NCBI RefSeq assembly: GCF_031921685.1
Contig: NZ_JAPDHU010000002.1
Coordinates: 558,001-622,000, forward strand
Length of the DNA stretch: 64,000 bases
Reading direction: 5' to 3'
Origin: Terripilifer sp031921685
GTDB lineage: Bacteria; Pseudomonadota; Alphaproteobacteria; Rhizobiales; Beijerinckiaceae
Part shown: positions 54,059-62,284 of the stretch, one piece after another
Layout of the letters: the number at the start of each line of letters is the position of its first letter
Position numbering within the stretch: the first letter of the stretch is position 1
Made by a program: the position numbers and the translations under genes
The notes under the pieces: generated by a model
What the model was told of the DNA's origin: nothing
Database searches by the model: none
What the model saw: only the letters and a program-made list of their open reading frames with translations

Positions 54059-55669
54059 ATGGACGCGCGGCGCTTCCGCATCATCGCGGCAGCCATTCTG
54101 CTTGGATTGCTCGGGGCGATCATCCCGATCGCCGCCATGGCCTATATGTCGTGGCGTATTGCCGTCGGGAAGGAGCAGGACGCGCTGAACCTGCTCGCGA
54201 ATCAGGCGATCGAACGCGCCGCCAATACGTTCAAGGACGCCAGACAGGCGCTTGATGAGATCAAGGCCGCGGGTCTGCCACCATGCTCCGACGCGCATAT
54301 CCGGCACATGCGCATGATCGCCATCAACACGCCTTCGGTAGAGGAAATCGGCTATTTCGCCGACGGTCTCCTGAAGTGCACGTCATGGGGGATGACCGAG
54401 GGCGCCATCCCGCGCACTGCGGTCGACTATACGACCCCGGATGGACTTGGGGTCAGCATGCGGATCGAGCCGCGCGTCAGCCGCGGCAAGCCGATGACCG
54501 CGATCTATGCCGGCGACTACAACGTATTGATCGCGCCCTCGCGTTTTGTCGACATTCTGCTGGAAAAGGACGTGTCGTTGGCGCTGGCCAACGAGGAAGG
54601 CGCCTTGATCAATGTTTTGAACGCGCCGGATGCCGGCCTTGTCAAAGGCCTGTTGGGCGAGCCGAAAAAGGGCATGACCGATCAGGCCCTTTATGCGGTC
54701 GCGCATCATGATGGGCTCAGGGCGATCGCGATGGAGCCGCGCACCCGTCTCGCCGACCGGTTGCACGGCGAACGGTTGTTTCTGCTGCCGGTCGGCGCGT
54801 TCATTGCCGCCTTCATCGTCGGCACGGTGGCCTGGTTCTCACGCAAACGCCTGTCGCCATTGGCCGAACTTGAGATCGCGGTGCGCAAGCGCGAGTTCAT
54901 CGTGCGCTATCAACCGATCGTCGAATTGAAGAGCGGCATCTGTATCGGAGCCGAAGCCCTGGTGCGGTGGAAGCGGCCCGATGGCTCGCTGGTGTGGCCC
55001 GATCTGTTCATACCCTTGGCGGAGGAGAGCGGCCTCATTCTGCCGATCACCGATCAGGTGGTGGATGCCATCATCGCCGATCTCAGGCCGACCCTCGTCG
55101 GTGACAGAACCCTGCATATCGCCATCAATCTGTCCGCCGCCGATATCACCTCCGGCCGCATCCTCGATGTGCTGACAGAGAAACTACCGCCGACGGGTAT
55201 CCGCCCTGCGCAAATCTGGCTGGAAGCGACGGAGCGCGGCTTCATCGATATCGAAGCGGCCAAAGCCACGCTCGCCAAGGCACGGGCACTCGGCCATTCG
55301 GTGGCGATCGATGATTTCGGAACCGGCTATTCCAGCCTGCAATATCTGCAAGGCTTGCCGCTCGACGCGTTGAAGATCGACAAGTCCTTCATCGACACGG
55401 TTGGCCGCAACACCGCCACCAGTTCGGTCACGTCCTATATCATCGACATGGCTCGCACGCTCGGCCTGTTCAGTGTCGCCGAAGGCATCGAAACGGCAGA
55501 GCAGGCCGCTTATCTGCGCGCCCATGGCGTCGACTTCGGGCAAGGCTGGCTGTTCTCCAAGCCGCTGTCCGCGCCGGATTTCATTACTTACCATCGCAGC
55601 ACGAAACAGAAATACGGTGCGGCGCCGGAAGTCATTCAGGTGGGTAAAACAGGGCTGCCCGCCGCCTAA
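54059..55669 (+). CDS. Membrane c-di-GMP phosphodiesterase with CSS sensor
   Basis: EAL-type phosphodiesterase of 536 residues. An N-terminal helix (about 8-30) leads to a periplasmic CSS-like domain with cysteines in PPCSDAHIRHMR and LLKCTSWGM, which in the PdeC family form a redox-sensitive disulfide. A second helix lies at about 243-262. The EAL domain (about 275-520) keeps EALVRW, the LEATERG glutamate, DDFGTGYSSL, the lysine in LKIDKSFID, and AEGIET, so it should be active. It overlaps the convergent sulfatase stop by four bases. It would oppose the cyclase at 49250. Confidence 0.92.
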   Translation: MDARRFRIIAAAILLGLLGAIIPIAAMAYMSWRIAVGKEQDALNLLANQAIERAANTFKDARQALDEIKAAGLPPCSDAHIRHMRMIAINTPSVEEIGYFADGLLKCTSWGMTEGAIPRTAVDYTTPDGLGVSMRIEPRVSRGKPMTAIYAGDYNVLIAPSRFVDILLEKDVSLALANEEGALINVLNAPDAGLVKGLLGEPKKGMTDQALYAVAHHDGLRAIAMEPRTRLADRLHGERLFLLPVGAFIAAFIVGTVAWFSRKRLSPLAELEIAVRKREFIVRYQPIVELKSGICIGAEALVRWKRPDGSLVWPDLFIPLAEESGLILPITDQVVDAIIADLRPTLVGDRTLHIAINLSAADITSGRILDVLTEKLPPTGIRPAQIWLEATERGFIDIEAAKATLAKARALGHSVAIDDFGTGYSSLQYLQGLPLDALKIDKSFIDTVGRNTATSSVTSYIIDMARTLGLFSVAEGIETAEQAAYLRAHGVDFGQGWLFSKPLSAPDFITYHRSTKQKYGAAPEVIQVGKTGLPAA

Positions 55670-57096
55670 TGCGGCTTCGGCGGCGGTTCGACACCGAAGT
55701 GATCGGCCAGTTGCGCGCCCGTGGGACCTGCGGTGTTCGACTTCGGATCGATCGGCAGCATGGTGTCATTCCATGTCTTATATTCCGCAACCATGCGCTC
55801 GAACATCGCCGGCTCGCGCATCTTGTGGTTGGCACGCTCCATCGGATCCTCGACGACGTTGAACAGGAATGTGTTGTTCTTGATCTTCAGATATTTCCAG
55901 TCGCCGTCACGCATCGCCTGCTGTTCCAGGTTTTTATAACGCCAGAAGAACTTGCGCGGTGTGACGGGCGCGGTGCCGGCGAGCGTCTGTACGAGGCTCA
56001 CCCCGTCCATAGGATATTTAGGATCGGGCGCGGTCTTGGCGAGTTCCAGGAAGGTCGGCATCCAGTCCATGCTGATGATGGTCTGTTCGCTCGTCTTGCC
56101 GGCGGGAATGCCGCGCGGCCAGCGCACGACGGCGGGGATGCGCACGCCGCCTTCCAGAAGTTCGGTCTTGCGGCCGGAGAACGGCCAGGTCTTGGCGAAG
56201 CGTTCGCCGCCGTTGTCGCTTGTGAAGACGACAAGGGTATTATCGGCGATGCCGTTGGCATCGAGCGCGGCGAGCACGCGGCCGACTTCCGCATCGAGCG
56301 CGACCATCATCTCGGCATAGGTCTTCATCGAGCCGGCGTCATATTGGGCGAGGCCACGAATGCGCTTCGATTCAGCCTCGTCGCCGGGGCCCTCCCACGG
56401 CCAATGCGGCGCGTTGAAATGCAGACTGAGGAAGAACGGTTTCTGCGCCTTCGCATAAGCATCGATGACGGACGTGGCGCGCTTGCCGAGCAGGGAAGTC
56501 AGATAACCGACCTCATGCACCTTGACGTCGTTCTCCCATAGATCATGGGTGTCGGTCGCCGGGCCGCCGCTCTTATGGGTGAAGTAATCGACCGCTCCAC
56601 CCCGGAAACCATAGAAATGATCGTAGCCGCTCTGCAACGGGCCGAAGTCCGGCAATTTGCCGAGATGCCATTTGCCGATGAGTGTCGTGCCATAACCGGC
56701 TTTGCGCAGCAGCGAGGGTAGGGTGGGGTGATCCGGCGGTAGGCCGACATGGCGGTCGCCGAGGCTCGCCAGCGGTTCTTCGAGGCCGATCGGCAAGCGA
56801 TATTGATAGCGGCCGGTGATCAAGGCCGTGCGCGTCGCCGAACAGACCGCGGAATTGGCATAGGCTTGCAGGAAGCGCATGCCGCCCGCCGCCATCTTGT
56901 CGATATTGGGTGTCTGATATTCGGTGCGGCCATAGCAGGAGAGATCGGCATAGCCCATGTCATCGGCCATGATGAAGATGATATTCGGCGGCCGGTTCTC
57001 CTGCGCCGAGGCGAGGCCGCCTTCCACCGCCAGGGCCAGCGAGCCGGCGGCGCCGGTTTTCAAAACATCGCGGCGTGAAACTTTGGACCCAGTCAT
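55666..57096 (-). CDS. Arylsulfatase-type sulfatase, Tat-exported
   Basis: Alkaline-phosphatase-fold sulfatase of 476 residues with a twin-arginine signal (VSRRDVLKTGAAGSLALAV). The metal-binding DD pair is IIFIMADDMGYADLS. The formylglycine site is CSATR (C85-R89), a C-x-A-x-R variant of the usual C-x-P-x-R. It continues LITGRY, GKWHLG, then FTSDNGGE. Activity requires Cys-to-formylglycine conversion by an enzyme not in this window. The convergent EAL gene overlaps its stop. The esterase gene lies 47 bases upstream on the same strand. Confidence 0.92.
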   Translation of the reverse strand: MTGSKVSRRDVLKTGAAGSLALAVEGGLASAQENRPPNIIFIMADDMGYADLSCYGRTEYQTPNIDKMAAGGMRFLQAYANSAVCSATRTALITGRYQYRLPIGLEEPLASLGDRHVGLPPDHPTLPSLLRKAGYGTTLIGKWHLGKLPDFGPLQSGYDHFYGFRGGAVDYFTHKSGGPATDTHDLWENDVKVHEVGYLTSLLGKRATSVIDAYAKAQKPFFLSLHFNAPHWPWEGPGDEAESKRIRGLAQYDAGSMKTYAEMMVALDAEVGRVLAALDANGIADNTLVVFTSDNGGERFAKTWPFSGRKTELLEGGVRIPAVVRWPRGIPAGKTSEQTIISMDWMPTFLELAKTAPDPKYPMDGVSLVQTLAGTAPVTPRKFFWRYKNLEQQAMRDGDWKYLKIKNNTFLFNVVEDPMERANHKMREPAMFERMVAEYKTWNDTMLPIDPKSNTAGPTGAQLADHFGVEPPPKPH

Positions 57097-57143
57097 ATCC
57101 TATCCTCCCTGAAGTCGCTTCCGTTCACCAAATTGGCGACGGT

Positions 57144-57932
57144 CTAGGTGTTCTCGATCAAAATCTTGGCGAGCTGTTCCGGCTCGTCGACCATCACATC
57201 GTGGCCGACATTCAGTTCATAGGTCTTCCAACCGGCGTCCTTTGCCTTTTTCAGGCCGGTATCGAAATGCGGTTGCTTGAAGGAGGCGGCGCGGATGTAG
57301 GTTCTCTTGGCGACTTTGTTGCGGGCGCCAGTGAGTTCAAGCGGCATGAACGAAACGCCCAATGGCTGCGGCGTCATTTTGGCATCGACCCAGGCCTGCC
57401 GCTCAGGTTTCACGTGGAAGAATGTTGCCTTTGGTACGCTACGGCTGACTTCACCACGCTCCCAAGCGGCGTTGAAATCCGCGATGCCTTGCGGTGTCTG
57501 ATAATCGAGCACTTTCTGTCCGCTCTCTGGCATGAAGGCGTCGAGATAGACGATGCTGGAGACCTGCGGCAGAACCTTCTCGATCGCTCCGGAAACAGGC
57601 CAGCCGCCATAGGAATGGCCGACGAGGCAAACCTCCTTCGGATACTCGAAGGCGAAGACATTGACCACGTCATCGATATGCGTCTTCAGGGTGATGTCGC
57701 GGCTCATGAGATGCGAGCGTTCGCCAAGTCCCGTGAGCGTCGGTGTGAAGACGTGATGTCCCTGTGCCGTCAGGATGTCGCGCACGAGTGTCCAGCACCA
57801 GCCGCCATGCCAGGCGCCATGCACGAGAACGAACGTTTTGGGGGAACGGGGTGGGGTTTGCGCGCGTGCTGCTCCGGCGGAAAGAAGGCCAGCGGACGCG
57901 AGACCAAAATGGCGTCTTGATAGTTGAGCCAC
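57144..57932 (-). CDS. Tat-exported alpha/beta hydrolase (esterase EstC-like)
   Basis: Hydrolase of 262 residues with a twin-arginine signal (LSRRHFGLASAGLLSAGAARA). The oxyanion region is FVLVHGAWHGGWCW, the nucleophile elbow is VGHSYGG, and the late histidine is in ELNVGHDVMVDEPEQLAKIL. This matches the EstC / salicylate-esterase-like group. GTG is the start, preceded by GGGGAGGAT. An IclR regulator is divergent at 58038, and a Tat-exported sulfatase follows 47 bases downstream. The pair may attack an external sulfated or esterified compound. Confidence 0.92.
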   Translation of the reverse strand: MAQLSRRHFGLASAGLLSAGAARAQTPPRSPKTFVLVHGAWHGGWCWTLVRDILTAQGHHVFTPTLTGLGERSHLMSRDITLKTHIDDVVNVFAFEYPKEVCLVGHSYGGWPVSGAIEKVLPQVSSIVYLDAFMPESGQKVLDYQTPQGIADFNAAWERGEVSRSVPKATFFHVKPERQAWVDAKMTPQPLGVSFMPLELTGARNKVAKRTYIRAASFKQPHFDTGLKKAKDAGWKTYELNVGHDVMVDEPEQLAKILIENT

Positions 57933-58037
57933 GACATCCTCCCCGAAAAAATTGCCTGCGCACTGGTCGCTTCGAGCCCTGGTCCGTGCAAGGCAAATTG
58001 CGCTAATGTGCCGCCAGGCGGCACGCGGAGGGATTGG

Positions 58038-58868
58038 ATGCCTACAGCGGAACAGGTGCGAGCGCTTTACCGTGGCCTCGATATCCTCGAATTCTTAGGG
58101 ACCGAAGGGCCGTCCAGCCTGCATCAGATTCATCTCGGCACGCGATTGCCGAAGAGCTCTCTGCGCCGTTTGCTGGCAACCTTGGTCGAGCGCCGGTTCG
58201 TGCGTGTCGGGCTCACGGATGGCATGTATCGCAGCAACATCGCCACGCTGCAGGCCGTCAATCCGCGCGACAGTGTTCTCATCGGCCGCCTCGTCGAGGT
58301 GGCGCGTCCGCATATGCTGGAATTGACCCAGAACGCGCGGTGGCCCGTCAATCTGCATTTCTTCGTCAATGGCCGCATGCGCGTCATTGAAACAACGCAC
58401 GGCCGCAGCCCATTTGCCCATGCGGCTGGCGGCGATATCGAAGTGGACGTGAACATCTTCGTGGCGGCGAGCGGATTGGCCTATCTCGCTTGCTTGAAGG
58501 AAAGCGAGGTTCTCGACATCGTCAAGCTGGTTCAGGATGACGAAATGGCCTCCGCCGAGCGTTACGGGATAACGCCGAAGATGCTTAAGACCATGTTGGA
58601 TCAAGTCCGCAACAGCGGCTATGGGATGCGCAAAGCGCCGCAATTGCGCAAACTGGATCGGCGGGCGATAGCGGTCGCAGTCCACAGCGGACAACGGCCA
58701 GTTGGCGCTCTTGCCATCATCTGGCCGAAGAAGCTGATGGACGAAGATGAGTTCGCGGCCCTGCATCTGGAGAAACTGCAACGCGCTGCCGCCGCGATCT
58801 CGACGCAACTCGCGTCGCCGGCGCGGGCGTCGACGCGCGCTCGATCATCCGGCGCGATACGACCCTAG
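58038..58868 (+). CDS. IclR family transcriptional regulator
   Basis: Regulator of 276 residues. The N-terminal winged helix reads ALYRGLDILEFLGTEGPSSLHQIHLGTRLPKSSLRRLLATLVERRFV, and the C-terminal GAF-like effector domain runs from about residue 85. A well-placed GGAGGGATTGG precedes ATG at 58038. It is divergent from the Tat-exported esterase gene, 105 bases away, and is the likely regulator of the esterase-sulfatase pair. The effector is unknown; IclR proteins often bind aromatic acids. Confidence 0.92.
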   Translation: MPTAEQVRALYRGLDILEFLGTEGPSSLHQIHLGTRLPKSSLRRLLATLVERRFVRVGLTDGMYRSNIATLQAVNPRDSVLIGRLVEVARPHMLELTQNARWPVNLHFFVNGRMRVIETTHGRSPFAHAAGGDIEVDVNIFVAASGLAYLACLKESEVLDIVKLVQDDEMASAERYGITPKMLKTMLDQVRNSGYGMRKAPQLRKLDRRAIAVAVHSGQRPVGALAIIWPKKLMDEDEFAALHLEKLQRAAAAISTQLASPARASTRARSSGAIRP

Positions 58869-58908
58869 GGGGAATGCACCGAGCGCCACGCGCTCGGTGC
58901 GGTTTTGC

Positions 58909-61278
58909 TCACTGCGCCGCTTGCGCCACATTGGCGCGCAGCCGTCGCGCCGCCTCGACCATGTTGACGAGGGCAGGGCGTACCTCGTCCCATTTGCGCG
59001 TCTTCAAGCCGCAATCGGGGTTGACCCAGAGCTGCCGGTCGGCGAGTTGCTCGCGCGCCAGCGCCAGCAGTTGCACCATCTCGATCGTGTCGGGCACGCG
59101 CGGCGAATGGATGTCGTAGACGCCCAAGCCGATCTCGTTCGGATATTTGTAAGTCCGGAACGCGTCGAGCAGTTCCATCTTCGAACGCGACGTCTCGATC
59201 GAGATGACGTCTGCATCCATCGCCGCGATCGCAGCGATGATGTCGCCGAATTCCGAATAGCACATATGGGTGTGGATTTGCGTCTCCTCGGCGACACCGG
59301 AGGAGGTCAGCCGGAAGCTTTCCACCGCCCAGTCGAGATAGGTCTGCCAATCCGCCTGGCGCAGCGGCAAGCCCTCGCGCAGCGCCGCTTCGTCGATCTG
59401 GATCATTTTGGCGCCAGCCTTTTCTAGATCCTGCACTTCGTCGCGGATGGCAAGCGCGATCTGCCGGCAGGCGGTGCTGCGCGGAACGTCGTCGCGCACG
59501 AACGACCAGTTGAGAATGGTCACCGGGCCGGTGAGCATGCCCTTCATCGGTCGGTCGGTGACCGATTGCGCATAGAGCCACCAGTCAACCGTCATTGGCT
59601 TCGGCCGCGATACGTCGCCGAACAGGATCGGCGGGCGCACATAGCGCGAGCCATAACTCTGCACCCAGCCATGCCGCGTGAAGGCGAAGCCTTCAAGCTG
59701 TTCGCCGAAATATTGCACCATGTCGTTGCGCTCGAATTCGCCATGCACCAGCACGTCGAGGCCGATCTCTTCCTGCCAGCGGATGGTGCGCTCCGTCTCT
59801 TCGCGCAGAAACCGTGTGTAGTGCGCATCGTCGAGCGCGCCCTTGGCATGAGCCGAGCGAGCCTTGCGGACATCGGCCGTCTGCGGGAAGGAGCCAATGG
59901 TGGTCGTTGGAAACAGCGGCAGGTTGAGGCGTGCGTCCTGCACGGCCTTGCGGCGCGCAAAATCGCTCGGCCGCCGTTGCATGGCGGCATCAACGGCCGC
60001 GACGCGACTTTGAACGGCCGTGTCGTGCACTTTCTTCGACGTAGCGCGGCGCTCGGCCGCCGCTGCTGATGCGTCAAGCTCCGGCGCCACCGCCCTGCGT
60101 CCACTCGCCAAAGCCCGGCCGAGCACGGCGAGTTCGCCCATCTTCTGCACCGAGAACGCCAGCCACGATTTCAGGTCGGCATCGAGATCGTTTTCCTGTT
60201 CGAGATCGATCGGCACATGCAGCAGCGAGCAGGATGGCGCGATCTGGATATGATCGGTGCCACGTTGCGCGACGGCACGTTCGAGACGATCGAGCAGTTT
60301 CGGCAGATTGGCGCGCCAGATGTTGCGCCCGTCGATTACGCCCAGCGACAGCACGAGACCTCGCGGCGCTTTGGAGAGCGCGGCATCAAGCTGTTCCGGC
60401 GCCCGCACCAGATCGAGATGCAGGCCAGCGACCGGCAAATGCAGCGCCAGGTCGAGCGCATCACCGAGCCCACCGAAATAAGTGGTGAGCATGATCTTTA
60501 GCTTCGGCAAAGCATGCGCGAACGTGCCATAGGCCTGGCGCAACGCCTCGCGTGTGGCTTCGTCGAGATCGGTGACGAGGCACGGTTCGTCGATCTGTAC
60601 CCAGGCAGCGCCATTGGCGGCGAGCCGACGCAACACGTCGACATAGACCGGCAGCAGGCGGTTCAGGAGCGACAAGGGATCGAGCGTCGGATCCTGGCTC
60701 TTTCCAAGCTTCAGATAAGTGACGGGGCCGAGCAGGACAGGGCGGGTTTCATAGCCGAGCGCCTTGGCCTCGCGATAGTCGTCGACCGGCTTGGTCGAGG
60801 CGAGGGTGAATTGCTGATCCTTGGAAAATTCCGGCACCATGTAGTGATAATTGGTGTCGAACCATTTCATCATCGCCTGCGCCGGCACGCCATGCGCCTC
60901 GCCGCCATGATGGCCATGCGCGCAAGTTTCCGCGTGAATATCTTTTTGCGTGCCGCGCGCCATGGCGAAATAGGTGTCGAGCGACACTTGGCCGCCGTTC
61001 CAGCCATAGATGGCGGGAATGGCGCCGACCATGACGCTGGTATCGAGCACGTGATCGTAGAGCGAGAAATCGTTCGACGGGATATTGGTGATACCCTGCG
61101 ATTTCTGGCGCGCCCAATTGGCGGCGCGCAGACCCGCCGCCACGGTGGCGAGCGCCGCCGCGTCGGATTGGCCCGACCAATAGGATTCGAGCGCGGCTTT
61201 CAATTCGCGTCGCGGACCGATCCGCGGCACGCCGAGCGTGCTGACAGCAAGAGAACCAGCAAGAGAAGAAACAGACAT
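58909..61278 (-). CDS. metE: Cobalamin-independent methionine synthase
   Basis: Zinc enzyme of 789 residues that transfers the methyl group of 5-methyltetrahydropteroyl-triglutamate to homocysteine. Two barrels are visible. The N-half starts LGVPRIGPRRELKAALESYW. The C-half starts LPLFPTTTIGSFPQT and holds zinc ligands in IHTHMCYSEFGD and WVNPDCGLKTRKW. ATG at 61278 follows a GGGG-type ribosome-binding site; the open frame upstream runs through the leader. A cobalamin riboswitch about 120 bases upstream should switch the gene off when B12 is plentiful, implying the genome also has metH. Confidence 0.97.
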   Translation of the reverse strand: MSVSSLAGSLAVSTLGVPRIGPRRELKAALESYWSGQSDAAALATVAAGLRAANWARQKSQGITNIPSNDFSLYDHVLDTSVMVGAIPAIYGWNGGQVSLDTYFAMARGTQKDIHAETCAHGHHGGEAHGVPAQAMMKWFDTNYHYMVPEFSKDQQFTLASTKPVDDYREAKALGYETRPVLLGPVTYLKLGKSQDPTLDPLSLLNRLLPVYVDVLRRLAANGAAWVQIDEPCLVTDLDEATREALRQAYGTFAHALPKLKIMLTTYFGGLGDALDLALHLPVAGLHLDLVRAPEQLDAALSKAPRGLVLSLGVIDGRNIWRANLPKLLDRLERAVAQRGTDHIQIAPSCSLLHVPIDLEQENDLDADLKSWLAFSVQKMGELAVLGRALASGRRAVAPELDASAAAAERRATSKKVHDTAVQSRVAAVDAAMQRRPSDFARRKAVQDARLNLPLFPTTTIGSFPQTADVRKARSAHAKGALDDAHYTRFLREETERTIRWQEEIGLDVLVHGEFERNDMVQYFGEQLEGFAFTRHGWVQSYGSRYVRPPILFGDVSRPKPMTVDWWLYAQSVTDRPMKGMLTGPVTILNWSFVRDDVPRSTACRQIALAIRDEVQDLEKAGAKMIQIDEAALREGLPLRQADWQTYLDWAVESFRLTSSGVAEETQIHTHMCYSEFGDIIAAIAAMDADVISIETSRSKMELLDAFRTYKYPNEIGLGVYDIHSPRVPDTIEMVQLLALAREQLADRQLWVNPDCGLKTRKWDEVRPALVNMVEAARRLRANVAQAAQ

Positions 61279-61398
61279 CGGCTTAACCCCAAAATGTTGG
61301 GGGCAAAGGCCGAGCGGACGCATGCAGAGACGGGCGCGCGTGCGCCCGATGCAAGCGCACCACCGGGACACCCCGCCCAGGGACGACTATTTTGTCGT

Positions 61399-61596
61399 GG
61401 CAGGTCTCCTGGCTCACGGGTCTTCGCTCACCGTCCGGCCTTCCCGAGACTTTCGCCCCAGTGACGCAGATGGACGGTGGCTCGCCGCTTACAGTTGCGG
61501 GGGCAGCTCCGGCTTCGCCCCTCGCGCTTCGATCGAAACGCGAGACCTCACCGGATTCCCTCTTAGCTCTGGCGCCCATGACAGGCCCAGAGAACC
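61399..61596 (-). promoter_or_regulatory. Cobalamin (B12) riboswitch upstream of metE
   Basis: Read on the minus strand, the leader contains AAGAGGGAATCCGGTG (61549-61564) and then the B12-box core GCTGCCCCCGCAACTGTAAG (about 61490-61509). The closing GAGCCAGGAGACCTGCC follows (61399-61415). These are the hallmarks of the AdoCbl aptamer. Its variable stem is CTCGCGTTTCGATCGAAGCGCGAG. Between the aptamer and the metE ATG lies a GC-rich hairpin CGGGCGC/GCGCCCG (61331-61348) that may be the expression platform. Confidence 0.95.
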
Positions 61597-61844
61597 ACGA
61601 CGGCGGGAGAGTGAATGGGCTTCTGCCCAATGTCAAGATGATATAAAGATATACTTATGTTGGCATGTTATAAGGCGGTCAACCACGCTGCTGATAATTG
61701 CAACGGATCGGCCCGACTCTCGATTATGGTAGGGAAGGCCGTTGGCGAGGAGGAGCGCGATCGGATCGGGAGCCGAAGGGCTTCAGGTTCTGTTCATGTT
61801 TCCAGGCGCTTATATGGGCTGTTTTTATTAATGGAGCTTGCGAA

Positions 61845-62213
61845 ATGAAGCTTGCGATTGGCGCCGCGATTCTCTGTCTCGGCATGGCCTCGGCCGCTCA
61901 GGCGATGCCGAACGGTCTGCCGACCACCGACGATTCCCTCATCACCAATGTGGCCATGGGCTGCGGTCCCGGCTGGACGCGCAACGCCTATGGCCGCTGC
62001 GTGCCCTTCCGTGGCGGCTTCGTGCCGCCGATGGTACGCCCCGGCTTCGGTCCGGGACCGGGCTACGGGCATCGCCCTGGATTTGGCCCGCGTCCGGGCT
62101 ATGGCCCGAGGCCTGGCTATGGAGCCGGCCCGCGTCCCGGCCGCCCCGGCATGGGCGGCCCAGGCCCGCGGCCGAACTTCGGTGGCCCGACCACGCGCCA
62201 ACTCGGCCGCTAA
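61845..62213 (+). CDS. Secreted Gly/Pro-rich protein with GCG...YGRC motif
   Basis: Exported protein of 122 residues. The signal peptide (MKLAIGAAILCLGMASAAQA) is followed by a linker and the motif MGCGPGWTRNAYGRCVPF. This resembles the GCG_CRPN 'prefix' found before low-complexity repeats in Hyphomicrobiales. The C-terminal half consists of RPGYGP / GFGPGPGY-type repeats. GGAG lies nine bases before the ATG. Function unknown; an envelope structural protein is possible. A strong terminator follows. The stretch 61601-61844 upstream shows nothing beyond the promoter regions of this gene and metE. Confidence 0.82.
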   Translation: MKLAIGAAILCLGMASAAQAMPNGLPTTDDSLITNVAMGCGPGWTRNAYGRCVPFRGGFVPPMVRPGFGPGPGYGHRPGFGPRPGYGPRPGYGAGPRPGRPGMGGPGPRPNFGGPTTRQLGR

Positions 62214-62234
62214 GCGTTTCCAGAAATGAGAGAG

Positions 62235-62271
62235 CCCGTCGCCGATCATCGGCGGCGGGGTTTTTATTTTT
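62235..62271 (+). terminator. Rho-independent terminator
   Basis: CCCGTCGCCGAT (62235-62246) pairs with ATCGGCGGCGGG (62248-62259) with one mismatch, followed by TTTTTATTTTT. It ends the secreted Gly/Pro-rich protein gene. Confidence 0.93.
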
Positions 62272-62284
62272 GCAAAGATCGTGT

